Shown: piece by piece, positions 46,684 through 57,829 of the stretch
Position numbering within the stretch: position 1 is the first letter of the stretch
Layout: each line of letters begins with the position of its first letter
Assembly (NCBI GenBank): GCA_000403315.2
Contig: KE159638.1
Coordinates: 449,793-513,792, forward strand
Source: Lachnospiraceae bacterium A2
GTDB taxonomy: Bacteria > Bacillota > Clostridia > Lachnospirales > Lachnospiraceae
DNA length: 64,000 nucleotides
Reading direction: 5' to 3'
Translations under genes and position numbers: made by a program
The notes under the pieces: model-generated
Told to the model about the DNA's origin: nothing
Seen by the model: only the letters and a program-made list of their open reading frames with translations
Databases searched by the model: none

Positions 46684-48666
46684 ATGAATAAATTTGTTTT
46701 AAAGGCTCCATACAAGCCCACAGGCGACCAGCCGCAGGCTATCGCCGAGCTGGTCAAAGGCTTCAAGGAGGGCAACCAATTCCAGACTTTACTGGGGGTT
46801 ACGGGTTCCGGCAAGACATTTACGATGGCGAATGTCATTCAGGAATTGCAGAAGCCGACGCTGGTCATCGCCCACAACAAGACGCTTGCGGCGCAGCTAT
46901 ACGGAGAATTCAAGGAGATGTTCCCGGAGAATGCAGTGGAGTATTTTGTGTCCTACTACGACTACTACCAGCCCGAAGCTTACGTCCCATCCTCCGATAC
47001 CTACATTGCCAAGGATTCTTCCGTCAATGAGGAGATTGACAAGCTCAGGCTTTCCGCAACCGCATCCCTGATTGAGCGGAAGGATGTAATTATTATATCC
47101 AGCGTGTCCTGTATTTACGGCTTGGGGGAGCCGGAGAATTTTGAAAAAATGATGGTATCCCTGCGCCCGGGCATGAGTAAGGACAGGGATGAGGTAATCC
47201 GGAAATTAATTGATACCCAATATACCCGCAACGATATGGATTTCCATCGTGGAACCTTCCGGGTGCGGGGGGACGTGCTGGAGATTTTCCCGGCATATAG
47301 TGGGGAAACGGCTATTCGGGTAGAGTTTTTTGGGGACGAGGTAGACCGGATTACGGAAATTGATGTAGTGACAGGGGAGGTGAAGAACCGTCTGGAGCAT
47401 ATCAGTATTTTTCCTGCCTCTCACTATGTGGTGCCCCAGGAGCAGATTAATCGGGCAATCGTTGATATTGAAAAAGAACTGGAAGAACGGGTACGTTATT
47501 TTAAGGGAGAGGATAAATTGTTAGAAGCCCAGAGAATTGCGGAGCGCACAAATTTTGACATTGAAATGCTCAGGGAAACGGGTTTTTGCAGCGGCATTGA
47601 GAATTATTCCCGGCATTTGGCAGGTGCGCCGGAAGGCGTCCCTCCCAATACGCTGATGGACTATTTCCCGGAAGAATTCCTGATTATTGTGGACGAGTCC
47701 CACATTACCATCCCACAGGTGCGCGGCATGTATGCGGGGGATCAGTCCCGGAAGGCGACATTGGTGGATTATGGTTTCCGCCTGCCTTCGGCAAAAGATA
47801 ACCGTCCCCTGAATTTTGAAGAATTTGAGGGGAAAATAGACCAGATGCTGTTTGTGTCTGCCACCCCAAATGTCTATGAGAGGGAACATGAGCTTCTGCG
47901 CACCGAGCAGATTATCCGCCCTACAGGGCTTTTGGACCCGGAGGTAGATGTGCGCCCGGTGGAAGGGCAGATTGACGACCTGATTGGGGAAGTCAACAAG
48001 GAAATCGTCAAGAAGAACAAGGTGCTGATTACCACCCTGACGAAGCGGATGGCGGAGGATTTGACGGATTATATGCGGGAAGTAGGCATCCGGGTAAAAT
48101 ACCTCCATTCAGATGTTGACACGCTGGAGCGGGCAGAAATTATCCGGGACCTGCGGCTTGACGTCTTTGACGTGCTGGTAGGCATCAACCTGCTGCGGGA
48201 AGGGCTGGACATCCCAGAGATAACATTGGTGGCGATTTTGGATGCGGACAAGGAAGGTTTTTTGCGTTCGGAAACCTCCTTAATCCAGACCATTGGCCGG
48301 GCGGCGCGGAATTCGGAAGGGCATGTCATTATGTATGCGGATTCCATCACCGATTCCATGCGGGTTGCCATCGGGGAAACAAACCGCAGGCGCAGCATAC
48401 AGGAAGCATATAATAAGGAACATGGGATTACCCCGGCAACCATCCGCAAGTCTGTCCGGGAATTAATCAGCATTTCCAAGAAGGTGGCGAAGGAAGAATA
48501 CCAGTTCCAGAAAGACCCGGAATCCATGAGCAGGAAGGAACTGGAAAAGCTGATTGGGGAAATCCAGAAAAAGATGCAGGCAGCGGCGGCAGAACTGAAT
48601 TTCGAAGCGGCGGCAGAGCTGCGTGACAAGATGATAGAGTTAAAAAAGAATTTGCAGGAAATATAA
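46684..48666 (+). CDS. uvrB: Excinuclease ABC subunit B
   Basis: A 660-residue DNA damage-recognition helicase of nucleotide excision repair. Walker [11 protein letters not shown] near residue 38, the beta-hairpin [12 protein letters not shown] near 95, Walker [10 protein letters not shown], motif VSATPNVYE, and helicase motifs [20 protein letters not shown] and [14 protein letters not shown]. The C-terminal UVR motif ([20 protein letters not shown]) binds UvrC. Length is normal. GGAGG lies at 46672-46676. It is the first backbone gene right of the island and is followed by uvrA, as is usual in Firmicutes. Confidence 0.98.
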   Translation: MNKFVLKAPYKPTGDQPQAIAELVKGFKEGNQFQTLLGVTGSGKTFTMANVIQELQKPTLVIAHNKTLAAQLYGEFKEMFPENAVEYFVSYYDYYQPEAYVPSSDTYIAKDSSVNEEIDKLRLSATASLIERKDVIIISSVSCIYGLGEPENFEKMMVSLRPGMSKDRDEVIRKLIDTQYTRNDMDFHRGTFRVRGDVLEIFPAYSGETAIRVEFFGDEVDRITEIDVVTGEVKNRLEHISIFPASHYVVPQEQINRAIVDIEKELEERVRYFKGEDKLLEAQRIAERTNFDIEMLRETGFCSGIENYSRHLAGAPEGVPPNTLMDYFPEEFLIIVDESHITIPQVRGMYAGDQSRKATLVDYGFRLPSAKDNRPLNFEEFEGKIDQMLFVSATPNVYEREHELLRTEQIIRPTGLLDPEVDVRPVEGQIDDLIGEVNKEIVKKNKVLITTLTKRMAEDLTDYMREVGIRVKYLHSDVDTLERAEIIRDLRLDVFDVLVGINLLREGLDIPEITLVAILDADKEGFLRSETSLIQTIGRAARNSEGHVIMYADSITDSMRVAIGETNRRRSIQEAYNKEHGITPATIRKSVRELISISKKVAKEEYQFQKDPESMSRKELEKLIGEIQKKMQAAAAELNFEAAAELRDKMIELKKNLQEI

Positions 48667-48786
48667 TGGCCTTCTGCCGTAAGGCGGGCTTTCCAGCCTG
48701 CATTGGGAAATTAGCGGGGCAGGCGCTATTAATGTACGGAATCCAACAGGCAGCAGAAGAAGTATAGAAAAAGGAGTTTATGCAGT

Positions 48787-51618
48787 ATGGCAAAAGCAGA
48801 AAAACAATATATCAAAATCAGGGGAGCAAATGAACACAACCTGAAAAATTTGGATGTAGATATCCCAAGGAATGAATTTGTTGTCCTGACAGGCTTAAGC
48901 GGCTCTGGGAAATCTTCCCTGGCCTTCGATACTATTTATGCAGAGGGGCAGCGCAGGTATATGGAATCCCTTTCCTCTTATGCAAGGCAGTTTTTGGGGC
49001 AGATGGAAAAGCCGGATGTGGAGCGGATTGAAGGGCTGTCTCCAGCCATTTCCATTGACCAGAAATCCACGAACCGCAACCCCAGGTCTACTGTTGGGAC
49101 GGTAACGGAAATCTATGATTACTTCCGTTTGTTGTATGCAAGGATTGGGATTCCCCATTGCCCTGTCTGCGGGAAAGAGATCAAGAAGCAGTCTGTAGAC
49201 CAGATGGTAGACCAGATCCTGTCCATGGAGGAGGGCACAAGGATCCAACTGCTTGCCCCGGTGGTGCGTGGGCGGAAAGGGACGCACCAGAAATTATTTG
49301 AGCAGGCAAAACGCAACGGCTACGTCCGGGTGCAGGTAGACGGGAATATCTATGATTTGACAGAGGAAATTCCCATGGACAAGAATATCAAGCATAATAT
49401 AGAGATTGTGGTGGACCGGCTTGTGGTAAAGCCGGGGATTGAGAAACGGCTGACGGATTCTGTGGAAAGCGTGCTGGAATTGGCGGAAGGGCTGATGACG
49501 GTGGACGTCATTGGCGGGGAGCCTGTGAACTTTTCCCAGAGCTTTTCCTGTCCGGACTGCGGCATCAGCATTGAGGAGATTGAGCCAAGGAGCTTTTCCT
49601 TCAACAACCCCTTCGGTGCGTGCCCGGACTGCTTTGGGCTGGGGTACAAAATGGAATTTGATATAGATTTAATGATACCGGATAAATCCTTAAGCCTTTC
49701 GGGAGGGGCAATACAGGTGATGGGCTGGCAGTCCAGCACAGACAAAGGCAGCTTTACCAACGCAGTTTTGCAGGCATTGTCGGAGGAATATAAGTTTAGC
49801 CTGGACACGCCTTATGAGGAGCTTCCAAAGAAAGCCCAAAACGTCCTGATAAACGGTACAGGCGGGAAGGAAGTGAAAGTCCATTATAAGGGGCAGCGGG
49901 GGGAAGGGGTCTATGACGTGGCTTTTGAAGGGCTGGTGCGGAATGTGGAACGGCGGTACCGTGAAACAGGGTCTGACACCATGAAGCAGGAATATGAACA
50001 GTTTATGCGTGTTACACCCTGTAAGGCATGTAAAGGGCAGCGCTTAAAGAAGGAGGCCCTTGCCGTGACAGTTTCCGGGAAAAATATTTACGAAGTCACT
50101 TCCATGTCTATCCGTAAGCTGAAATTATTTCTGGAGGAACTGGAGCTGACAGAGCAGCAGAAACTGATTGGCGCCCAGGTGCTGAAGGAAATCCGCGCAA
50201 GGGTTGGTTTTTTGGTGGATGTAGGGCTGGATTACCTTACGCTTTCCAGGGCTACAGGAACCTTGTCCGGGGGCGAGGCGCAGCGTATCCGTTTGGCTAC
50301 CCAGATAGGCTCCGGCCTGGTGGGGGTAGCTTATATTTTGGACGAGCCAAGCATTGGCCTGCACCAGCGGGATAACGATAAGCTGCTAAATACCCTGCGG
50401 AACTTAAAGGACTTAGGGAATACCCTGATTGTAGTGGAGCACGACGAGGATACCATGTTTGCAGCGGACCATATCGTGGATATCGGGCCAGGCGCCGGGG
50501 AGCATGGCGGGCAGCTTGTGGCACAGGGGACTGCCAAGGAGGTGATGGAAAATAAAAATTCCATTACAGGGGCATATTTAAGCGGCAGGATTAAGATTCC
50601 TGTCCCGGAAACAAGGAGGAAGCCTGCCGGGTTCCTGAAAATTAAGGGGGCAAAGGAAAATAACCTGCAGAATATCAGTGTTGAAATCCCTTTAGGGGTG
50701 ATGACCTGCGTCACAGGGGTGTCAGGCTCCGGGAAGTCCTCCCTGACAAATGAAATCCTCTACAAACGTCTGGCAAGGGACTTAAACCGCGCCCGTGTCA
50801 TCCCTGGCAAGCATAAATCCATCGAAGGCATTGGGCAGTTGGATAAAGTTATCGATATCGACCAGTCCCCCATTGGGCGGACGCCCCGTTCTAACCCGGC
50901 TACTTATACAGGGGTCTTTGACCAAATCCGGGATTTGTTTGCCGCGACGCCGGACGCCAAAGCCAAGGGCTATGCCAAGGGGCGGTTCAGCTTCAATGTA
51001 AAAGGCGGTCGCTGCGAAGCATGTTCCGGGGACGGCATCCTGAAAATAGAAATGCATTTCCTGCCAGATGTTTACGTGCCCTGCGAGGTGTGCGGCGGAA
51101 AACGCTACAACCGTGAAACCTTGGAAGTAAAATACAAGGGAAAGAGCATCTATGACGTACTGGACATGACGGTGGAGGAAGCGCTGGCCTTTTTTGAAAA
51201 CGTGCCCTCTATCCGGCGCAAAATAGAAACGCTGTATGATGTAGGCCTTTCCTATATTAAGCTTGGGCAGCCCTCCACCACCCTTTCCGGCGGGGAAGCC
51301 CAGCGTATCAAGCTAGCCACGGAACTGAGCAGGCGCAGCACTGGTAAAACCATCTATATTTTGGACGAGCCAACCACAGGCCTTCATTTTGCGGACGTGC
51401 ACAAGCTGACAGAAATTTTGCAGCGGCTGGCTGAAGGCGGGAACACGGTAGTGGTAATTGAACATAACCTGGACGTTATAAAAACTGCAGACTACATTAT
51501 AGATATGGGGCCGGAGGGCGGCGACGGCGGCGGGAAAGTCATTGCGAAAGGTACGCCGGAAGAAGTAGCGGAAGTGGAAGGCTCCTATACAGGAAAATAT
51601 ATTAAAAAGTATCTTTGA
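48787..51618 (+). CDS. uvrA: Excinuclease ABC subunit A
   Basis: A 943-residue ABC-type ATPase that scans DNA for lesions with UvrB. Walker A motifs are [10 protein letters not shown] (near residue 36) and [10 protein letters not shown] (near 645). The signature motifs are [12 protein letters not shown] and [12 protein letters not shown], and the Walker B segments are [13 protein letters not shown] and [13 protein letters not shown]. Zinc sites: CPVCGKE, CPDCGIS with ACPDCFGLG, and CEACSGDG with CEVCGGKRY. Full length. It lies 120 nt after uvrB and probably shares its transcript. Confidence 0.98.
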   Translation: MAKAEKQYIKIRGANEHNLKNLDVDIPRNEFVVLTGLSGSGKSSLAFDTIYAEGQRRYMESLSSYARQFLGQMEKPDVERIEGLSPAISIDQKSTNRNPRSTVGTVTEIYDYFRLLYARIGIPHCPVCGKEIKKQSVDQMVDQILSMEEGTRIQLLAPVVRGRKGTHQKLFEQAKRNGYVRVQVDGNIYDLTEEIPMDKNIKHNIEIVVDRLVVKPGIEKRLTDSVESVLELAEGLMTVDVIGGEPVNFSQSFSCPDCGISIEEIEPRSFSFNNPFGACPDCFGLGYKMEFDIDLMIPDKSLSLSGGAIQVMGWQSSTDKGSFTNAVLQALSEEYKFSLDTPYEELPKKAQNVLINGTGGKEVKVHYKGQRGEGVYDVAFEGLVRNVERRYRETGSDTMKQEYEQFMRVTPCKACKGQRLKKEALAVTVSGKNIYEVTSMSIRKLKLFLEELELTEQQKLIGAQVLKEIRARVGFLVDVGLDYLTLSRATGTLSGGEAQRIRLATQIGSGLVGVAYILDEPSIGLHQRDNDKLLNTLRNLKDLGNTLIVVEHDEDTMFAADHIVDIGPGAGEHGGQLVAQGTAKEVMENKNSITGAYLSGRIKIPVPETRRKPAGFLKIKGAKENNLQNISVEIPLGVMTCVTGVSGSGKSSLTNEILYKRLARDLNRARVIPGKHKSIEGIGQLDKVIDIDQSPIGRTPRSNPATYTGVFDQIRDLFAATPDAKAKGYAKGRFSFNVKGGRCEACSGDGILKIEMHFLPDVYVPCEVCGGKRYNRETLEVKYKGKSIYDVLDMTVEEALAFFENVPSIRRKIETLYDVGLSYIKLGQPSTTLSGGEAQRIKLATELSRRSTGKTIYILDEPTTGLHFADVHKLTEILQRLAEGGNTVVVIEHNLDVIKTADYIIDMGPEGGDGGGKVIAKGTPEEVAEVEGSYTGKYIKKYL

Positions 51619-52085
51619 TAAACATTAGACTGGGCATTAACATGTTACAATAACACGCTCTAGAAAGTCCTATAGAATAAAAAAGAATGCGCACAGCGCA
51701 TTCTCCGCGCGCGAGCGGATTGCGCAGCAATAAATTTCCTCTCCGCGAGCTGCGCATAATTGTTTTTCTCTTATAGGAAAGTCATGGACTTTAACACTTT
51801 ACAGTAACACGGTCTTTCCTATAAGATAAAAAAAGCCGCCCATCCGGGCGACCCTAAATTTCGGGGAGTACCTCCCGGATTCTAAGAATCCGGGAAGCAT
51901 GAGTTATGAAAAATTATATTAGCTTGTCAGCTAGTACAGATACTAGTATATCTATAGAATGTGATGGATATGTGAAAAAATCGGGAAAAGTTTAGAAAAA
52001 GTATAAAAATTTCATAAACTTTTATAAGGAAATCCATGGAAAAGGTTAATAATAGACGTTTTTTGATATTTTATAAAAAAATGCT
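51619..52085. other. Repeat-rich gap between uvrA and mreB
   Basis: About 470 nt with no gene. It holds two imperfect direct repeats around TTACAATAACACG (near 51645) and TTACAGTAACACG (near 51801), each followed by CCTATA and an A-run. Hairpin GAATGCGC/GCGCATTC lies at 51685-51703, CGCCC/GGGCG at 51837-51850 and CCCGGATTC/GAATCCGGG at 51874-51894. CGGGGAG (51863-51869) could pair with CTCCCGG (51872-51878) instead, competing with the last stem. Confidence 0.55.
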
Positions 52086-52113
52086 TTGAAAATTCGCCAC
52101 GATTGTATATAAT
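52086..52113 (+). promoter_or_regulatory. Promoter of mreB-like gene
   Basis: -35 TTGAAA (52086-52091) and -10 TATAAT (52108-52113) with 16 bp between them. It leaves a leader of about 140 nt before the ATG at 52258. Confidence 0.55.
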
Positions 52114-52257
52114 GTAGATATATATGGAAAAATAGAGTTATTATGCTTTATGCTTGCAGATGGGAATGCCTGCTGTTTATTTGGGGCAGGGAACCACAAC
52201 AGCCAGATGGTTAGCCATTTGGCGGGAACAGATAGAGAAATGAAAGGGGACCAAGTG

Positions 52258-53256
52258 ATGTCAACAGATATTGGAATTGACCTGGGAACAGCGAGTATCC
52301 TTGTATATATAAAAGGAAAAGGTGTTGTATTGAAAGAGCCTTCTGTGGTTGCTTTTGACAGAGATACCAATAAAATAAAAGCGATTGGGGAAGAAGCCCG
52401 CCTGATGCTGGGAAGGACGCCGGGGAACATTGTTGCCGTAAGGCCTTTGCGCCAGGGGGTTATTTCCGACTATACAGTAACTGAAAAAATGCTGAAGTAT
52501 TTTATCCAGAAAGCCATGGGGAAGAAAAGCTTCCGCAAGCCGAGAATCAGCGTATGCGTGCCAAGCGGTGTTACCGAGGTAGAGAAAAAGGCCGTGGAGG
52601 ACGCCACTTACCAGGCAGGGGCGCGGGAGGTTTCCATTATTGAAGAACCTATTGCAGCGGCTATTGGCGCCGGGGTGGATATTTCCAAACCCTGCGGCAA
52701 CATGATTGTGGACATTGGGGGCGGTACGGCAGATATTGCGGTAATTTCCCTTGGAGGCACAGTGGTGAGCACCTCCATTAAGATTGCAGGGGACGATTTT
52801 GACGAAGCCATAGTACGTTATATGAGGAAGAAGCATAACCTATTAATAGGAGAGCGGACTGCCGAGGACATTAAGATTAAAATTGGCACCTGTTTCCCAC
52901 TGGCACAGAACGATACCATGGACGTTCGGGGCAGGAACCTTGTGACAGGCCTTCCCAAGACTGTGTCCGTATCTTCGGAGGAAACGGAAGAAGCGCTGCG
53001 GGAGGCTACCCTCCAGATTGTGGAAGCTGTCCACAGCGTGTTGGAGAAAACCCCGCCGGAACTGGCAGCAGACGTGGCAGACCGGGGGATTATTTTAACT
53101 GGGGGCGGCGCATTGCTCCGGGGCCTGGAAGAACTGATTGAGGACAGGACAGGGATCAATACCATGACGGCAGAGGAACCTATGACTTGCGTGGCCATTG
53201 GGACAGGCAAATATGTGGAATTTTTATCCGGTAAATCTGGCAAGCTTGAGGATTAG
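52258..53256 (+). CDS. MreB-family cell-shape protein
   Basis: A 332-residue bacterial actin guiding lateral wall synthesis. Phosphate-1 motif IGIDLGTASILVYIKGKG, interdomain GNMIVDIGGGTADIAVISLG, and adenosine motif GIILTGGGALLRGLEELI. ATG 52258 is chosen because AAAGGGGA lies at 52243-52250; the upstream in-frame ATG at 52150 has no ribosome site. It stands alone without mreC and mreD and next to flagellar genes, so it may be an Mbl or MreBH-type paralog. Confidence 0.93.
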   Translation: MSTDIGIDLGTASILVYIKGKGVVLKEPSVVAFDRDTNKIKAIGEEARLMLGRTPGNIVAVRPLRQGVISDYTVTEKMLKYFIQKAMGKKSFRKPRISVCVPSGVTEVEKKAVEDATYQAGAREVSIIEEPIAAAIGAGVDISKPCGNMIVDIGGGTADIAVISLGGTVVSTSIKIAGDDFDEAIVRYMRKKHNLLIGERTAEDIKIKIGTCFPLAQNDTMDVRGRNLVTGLPKTVSVSSEETEEALREATLQIVEAVHSVLEKTPPELAADVADRGIILTGGGALLRGLEELIEDRTGINTMTAEEPMTCVAIGTGKYVEFLSGKSGKLED

Positions 53257-53320
53257 CGTACTGCCTGCATGATATCCAGCTATTTAGGGCATCCCTCCCA
53301 TTCATTTTTAGGGAGGCTGA

Positions 53321-53333
53321 GCCGATATATAAT
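53321..53333 (+). promoter_or_regulatory. SigD/FliA-like -10 element before flgF
   Basis: GCCGATAT at 53321-53328 is a perfect match to the -10 box of B. subtilis SigD promoters. The expected TAAA at -35 is not seen at 14-16 nt spacing, so activity is uncertain. An overlapping TATAAT (53328-53333) could serve SigA. Confidence 0.4.
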
Positions 53334-53488
53334 AGAAGCAACTTACAGTCCGGGCAGGACGTATTCTGTGCTGTCCGCATATGTGCTAGGAGCATTGGCT
53401 TTTGGTGCATGGTATTCTGAACATCTGCTTCTGTTTTGGCAGCAAGGGGTAAGGCACAGGTGTTTCGGGAGCAAAGGAGCAGGAATTT

Positions 53489-54289
53489 ATGGTAAAAGGA
53501 TTATACACTGCGTATACAGGGATGATAAACCAGCAGAACAGGTTGGATGTGCTTACCAACAACCTGGCAAATTCTGCGACCAACGGGTTTAAAAAGGAAG
53601 GGTCAACTTCCCAGTCATTCGACGAGATGTTGGCAATTAAGATTAAAGATACCTCAGACATGGGCCTTCCCAAAGGGCTTGGGGACGTCAGCCTGGGGGT
53701 TAAGATTGGGGAATGTTATACGGACTTTGGGCAGGGGAATTTCCGGGTTACGGATAACATTTACGATTTAGCAATCAACGGGGATGGGTTTTTTGCCATT
53801 TCCTTTACCAACAAAGCCGGGGAAGCTTCTGTGAAATATACGAGGGACGGCGCGTTTACGGTCAACCGGGAAGGATACCTGATGACAAAGGATGGGGATT
53901 ATGTGCTGAACCAGGCGGCAGCCCAGGCGGGGAACCCGGGGCAGGCCGGATACATAAGGGTAGACCCCAATCTGGAACTGCAAGTGGACGAGAACGGCAA
54001 CCTGTACCAGAACGGCGCGTTGCTGGGGCAGATTGGCGTGGTAGACTTTGCAGATTATAATTTTTTGGAAAAATATGGGGAGAACCTGTATGATTTAGCA
54101 GACGGCGGGCAGGTGCAGGCATCTGACGCACAGGTCATCCAAGGGACCCTTGAGATGTCCAATGTAAATGTAATTTCTGAGATGGTGGAAATGATTACCA
54201 TTTCCCGCGCATATGAAACAAACCAGAAGATTATCCAGTCCATTGATGAAACCTTAGAGAAGGCTGTGAATAATATCGGCAAAGCATAG
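53489..54289 (+). CDS. flgF: Flagellar rod protein FlgF-like
   Basis: A 266-residue flagellar basal-body rod protein. N-terminal rod signature YTAYTGMINQQNRLDVLTNN followed by LANSATNGFK. The D1 core has NIYDLAINGDGFFAI. The C-terminal helix is NVNVISEMVEMITISRAYET with NQKIIQSIDETL. Size and position before flgG support FlgF (proximal/distal rod); FlgG-type paralogs are hard to separate by reading. Exported by the flagellar apparatus without a cleaved signal. AAAGGAGCAGG precedes ATG. Confidence 0.88.
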   Translation: MVKGLYTAYTGMINQQNRLDVLTNNLANSATNGFKKEGSTSQSFDEMLAIKIKDTSDMGLPKGLGDVSLGVKIGECYTDFGQGNFRVTDNIYDLAINGDGFFAISFTNKAGEASVKYTRDGAFTVNREGYLMTKDGDYVLNQAAAQAGNPGQAGYIRVDPNLELQVDENGNLYQNGALLGQIGVVDFADYNFLEKYGENLYDLADGGQVQASDAQVIQGTLEMSNVNVISEMVEMITISRAYETNQKIIQSIDETLEKAVNNIGKA

Positions 54290-54313
54290 GAATAGGAAGG
54301 AGCAGCAAGCGTT

Positions 54314-55129
54314 ATGATGAGATCGTTGTGGTCGGCAGCATCCGGCATGATTTCCCAGCAGACAGCAGTGGATACAATTTCCCACAACCTGGCGAATGTA
54401 AATACTACCGGGTACAAGACTGAAAAGACAGAATTTAAAACATTGTTATACCAAAATCTGCAGACTAGGACTACCTCTGCCAACGGGGAGCAAAAGCCAA
54501 TCCCGGCACAGGTAGGTTTGGGTACAAGGGTTGCATTTATCACCTCTAATTTTACCCAGGGCCCGCTGCTTGCCAGTGAAAGCTTTACCGCAATGGCGAT
54601 TGCAGGAGATGGGTTTTACGCGGTAAGGGGTGCGGACGGCAACACTTATTATACTAGAAATGGCGACTTTAAGCTGAGCGTAGGGGATAATGGGGATCTT
54701 ACGCTGGTAACGGCAGACGGCTATCCGGTGCTGGGTTCCGACGGCAACCCGATTACTATGCCAGGGAATGTGAGCAGCAGCAAGATCCAGGTTTCCACAG
54801 AAGGCGCCGTTGGCTATGTGGATGGCAACGGGGAATTTGTGAATGTGGCAAATCTCGGCTTGTTCCAGTTCAGCAACCCGGCTGGCCTTGAGAAATTGTC
54901 CAACAGCCTGCTGGCTGTAACGGACGCATCCGGCGAAGCGCTGAATGAAGCGAACACCCCTAATATCATACGGAGCGAGGTGCGCCAGAAATATGTGGAG
55001 GGCTCCAATGTCCAGGTAGCGGATGAAATGGTGAACCTGATTGTGGCGCAGAGGGCTTATGAGATGAACTCTAAGGCGATTCAGGCATCCGATGATATGC
55101 TGGGGCAGGCGAACCAGCTAAAGAGGTAA
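54314..55129 (+). CDS. flgG: Flagellar distal-rod protein FlgG
   Basis: A 271-residue distal-rod protein: MMRSLWSAASGMISQQTAVD, then ISHNLANVNTTGYKTEKTEF. Core FTAMAIAGDGFYAVRG and TRNGDFKLSVGDNGDLTLVT. C-terminal helix NVQVADEMVNLIVAQRAYEM, then NSKAIQASDDMLGQANQLKR. It has the length and last residues expected of FlgG. It lies 24 nt after flgF with GGAAGGAG before ATG. Confidence 0.92.
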   Translation: MMRSLWSAASGMISQQTAVDTISHNLANVNTTGYKTEKTEFKTLLYQNLQTRTTSANGEQKPIPAQVGLGTRVAFITSNFTQGPLLASESFTAMAIAGDGFYAVRGADGNTYYTRNGDFKLSVGDNGDLTLVTADGYPVLGSDGNPITMPGNVSSSKIQVSTEGAVGYVDGNGEFVNVANLGLFQFSNPAGLEKLSNSLLAVTDASGEALNEANTPNIIRSEVRQKYVEGSNVQVADEMVNLIVAQRAYEMNSKAIQASDDMLGQANQLKR

Positions 55130-55201
55130 TGGCGCAGGCTGCGGCATAACAGGTGAAGGAAAATAGTTCCGGTTTATCCCCCAGGGAAAGGAGGGTACAT
55201 A

Positions 55202-55561
55202 ATGAGCCTTGGCATAAATACAACAGGTTCTTTTTACAATAACTATAAAACAGACACAGCAACGGATTCCGCCGGCAAGCTGGAGGAAACGCTGAATTCT
55301 GATTTATCCAAAGCCACAGAAGAAGAATTAATGGATGTGTGCAAGGATTTTGAAGCATATTTTATTGAGCAGATGTTTAAGGCCATGCAGAAAATGGTCC
55401 CGGAGTCGGAAGAAAATGTTTCTGCATCCACAAAGCAGCTTAAGGACTACTATAAAGAGCAGATGACCCAAAGCTACGCGGAGCAGGCTTCTGAGGAGGG
55501 CAGCTTTGGGATTGCCCAGGTACTGTATGAGCAGATGAAGCGGAATTACGGTTTGGAGTAA
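55202..55561 (+). CDS. FlgJ-like rod-binding protein
   Basis: A 119-residue protein containing the rod-binding domain: LMDVCKDFEAYFIEQMFKAM, then KDYYKEQMTQSYAEQASEEG and FGIAQVLYEQMKRNYGL. It lacks the muramidase half of proteobacterial FlgJ, as is normal in Firmicutes. It caps the growing rod. AAAGGAGG precedes ATG and it ends 4 nt before recD2. Confidence 0.88.
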   Translation: MSLGINTTGSFYNNYKTDTATDSAGKLEETLNSDLSKATEEELMDVCKDFEAYFIEQMFKAMQKMVPESEENVSASTKQLKDYYKEQMTQSYAEQASEEGSFGIAQVLYEQMKRNYGLE

Positions 55562-55565
55562 GATT

Positions 55566-57773
55566 GTGGAAACTTTGTCAGGGTATGTGGAACATATCGT
55601 GTTTCAGAATGGAGAAAATGGATATACGGTCTTAAACCTTGTCAGTGGGGAGGATGAAATCACCTGCGTGGGGATTTTCCATGGAGTCAGCGAAGGGGAA
55701 TGCCTGGAGCTGTCTGGGGAATACACCACCCATCCTTCTTATGGCAGGCAGTTTAAAGCGGCGTCCTTTCAGGTAAAGCCTCCGGAGGACATGGTTTCCG
55801 TGGAACGCTATTTGGCTTCCGGGGCTATCAAGGGAATCGGTGCAGCCCTTGCCGCCCGGATTGTCAGGAAGTTCCGGGAAGATACCATCCGTATCATAGA
55901 GGAGGAACCGGAACGGCTGGCAGAGGTGAAGGGCATCAGCCAGCGGAAGGCAATGGAGATTGCAGAACAGGCGGAGGGCAAGCGGGAATTGCGCCAGGCA
56001 ATGATTTTCCTCCAGCAGTACGGCATTTCCCAGACGCTGGCGGCAAAAATTTATAAGGCATATGGCCGGGAGCTGTATGGGATTTTAAAAGAAAATCCCT
56101 ACCGTCTGGCAGATGATATTCAAGGTGTGGGTTTTCGGATTGCGGATGAGATTGCGTCCCGGATTGGAATCCACACCGATTCTGATTTCCGCATCCGGAG
56201 CGGAATTTTGTACACGCTGGTGCAGGCGTCCTCAGAAGGCCATACCTGCCTGCCGGCGGAACTGCTTGCCCAGAGGGCAAGCGAGCTGTTGGGGGTAGCC
56301 CCGGAGCATATTGAAAAACATTATATGGACCTTGCCATAGCAGGGAAATTAATGATAAAGGAAGGGGAGGGACGCCATTCTATTTTTGCCGCCCCTTATT
56401 ATTATATGGAAGTAAATACGGCTTCCATGCTGAAAGGGCTGGATGTATCCTATGATGTGCCGGAACCTGAAATCCGGGCGCGGATCCAGAGGATTGAACA
56501 GGATACAGGCATGGTTTTGGACGGGCTGCAGGCGGAAGCGGTGAAAGAAGCCGTGACAAATGGGCTGATGGTGATTACCGGAGGGCCTGGGACGGGGAAA
56601 ACTACTACGATCAATACCATTATCCGCTATTTTGAACTGGAAGGCATGGACATTTTCCTTGGGGCGCCTACTGGGCGGGCAGCGAAACGGATGAGTGAAA
56701 CGACAGGGTTTGAGGCCCGCACCATCCACCGGATGCTGGAACTGAACGGGGGTGCGGAGGGAAACGTAGGGTTTGAGCGGAATGAGAAGAACCCGTTGGA
56801 AACAGACGTGATTATTATAGACGAGATGTCCATGGTAGATATTTCCTTAATGCATGCTTTGCTGAAAGCTGTGGCGGCAGGCACCCGGCTGATTTTGGTG
56901 GGGGATGTGAACCAGCTTCCCAGCGTAGGGCCGGGCAGCGTCCTTAAGGATATGATAGAATCGGGGCAGTTCCATGTGGTGCGGTTGAATAAGATTTTCC
57001 GTCAGGCCGCCCAGAGCGACATTATTGTAAACGCCCATAAGATCAACCGGGGGGAAAACGTTTCCCTGGATAATAAAAGCATGGATTTCTTTTTCCTGAA
57101 ACGGTTTGACGCCAATGTGATTATCAGCATTGTCATCCAGCTTATCCAGCAAAAGCTGCCTAAGTTTGTGGATGCGGAGCCTTTTGACATCCAGGTGCTG
57201 ACGCCCATGCGCAAGGGCCTTTTAGGGGTGGAGCGTCTCAATGGGATACTCCAGCAGTATTTAAACCCGCCCGGGCAGGGGAAAGCAGAACGGGAGCACG
57301 GGGATATTGTGTTCCGTGAAGGGGATAAAGTCATGCAGGTGAAAAACAATTACCAGCTGGAATGGGAGATACGCAGTAAATACGGGCTGGCAATTGACAA
57401 GGGGATGGGGATTTTTAACGGGGATACTGGGATTATCAAGTCTATCAGCGCCTATCAGGAAATTATGGCGGTAGAATTTGACGAAGGCAGGACCGTGGAA
57501 TATTCCTTTAAGCAGTTGGACGAGCTGGAATTGGCCTATGCCATTACCATCCATAAGTCCCAGGGCAGCGAATACCCAGCCGTAGTAATCCCCCTGCTGA
57601 CAGGCCCCCGGATGCTGATGAACCGGAACCTCCTCTATACTGCAGTGACCCGGGCCAAGAAATGTGTCACGCTGGTAGGGAACGACGCCACATTCCAAGG
57701 GATGATTGCAAATGTCAGTGAGCAGAAGCGGTATACTGGGCTGAAAGATAGGCTGAGGTCGCTTGAAGCGTGA
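55566..57773 (+). CDS. recD2: RecD2-type SF1B DNA helicase
   Basis: A 735-residue helicase. The N-terminal OB-like and helix-hairpin-helix region (SGAIKGIGAALAARIVRKFR, DDIQGVGFRIADEIASRIG) marks RecD2 rather than RecD. Walker A TGGPGTGKTTTINTI near residue 338, Walker B VIIIDEMSMVDISLMHALL, motif IV VNQLPSVGPGSVLKDMI, and motif VI AYAITIHKSQGSEYPAVVIP and LYTAVTRAKK. Starts at GTG with GGAG upstream. It works in DNA repair without RecBC. It is 4 nt after the rod gene. Confidence 0.95.
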   Translation: METLSGYVEHIVFQNGENGYTVLNLVSGEDEITCVGIFHGVSEGECLELSGEYTTHPSYGRQFKAASFQVKPPEDMVSVERYLASGAIKGIGAALAARIVRKFREDTIRIIEEEPERLAEVKGISQRKAMEIAEQAEGKRELRQAMIFLQQYGISQTLAAKIYKAYGRELYGILKENPYRLADDIQGVGFRIADEIASRIGIHTDSDFRIRSGILYTLVQASSEGHTCLPAELLAQRASELLGVAPEHIEKHYMDLAIAGKLMIKEGEGRHSIFAAPYYYMEVNTASMLKGLDVSYDVPEPEIRARIQRIEQDTGMVLDGLQAEAVKEAVTNGLMVITGGPGTGKTTTINTIIRYFELEGMDIFLGAPTGRAAKRMSETTGFEARTIHRMLELNGGAEGNVGFERNEKNPLETDVIIIDEMSMVDISLMHALLKAVAAGTRLILVGDVNQLPSVGPGSVLKDMIESGQFHVVRLNKIFRQAAQSDIIVNAHKINRGENVSLDNKSMDFFFLKRFDANVIISIVIQLIQQKLPKFVDAEPFDIQVLTPMRKGLLGVERLNGILQQYLNPPGQGKAEREHGDIVFREGDKVMQVKNNYQLEWEIRSKYGLAIDKGMGIFNGDTGIIKSISAYQEIMAVEFDEGRTVEYSFKQLDELELAYAITIHKSQGSEYPAVVIPLLTGPRMLMNRNLLYTAVTRAKKCVTLVGNDATFQGMIANVSEQKRYTGLKDRLRSLEA

Positions 57774-57829
57774 TTCCCGGATACGCAGAAAGCAATATTT
57801 CATAAATTTTAGAAGAAAGGACAAAGATT

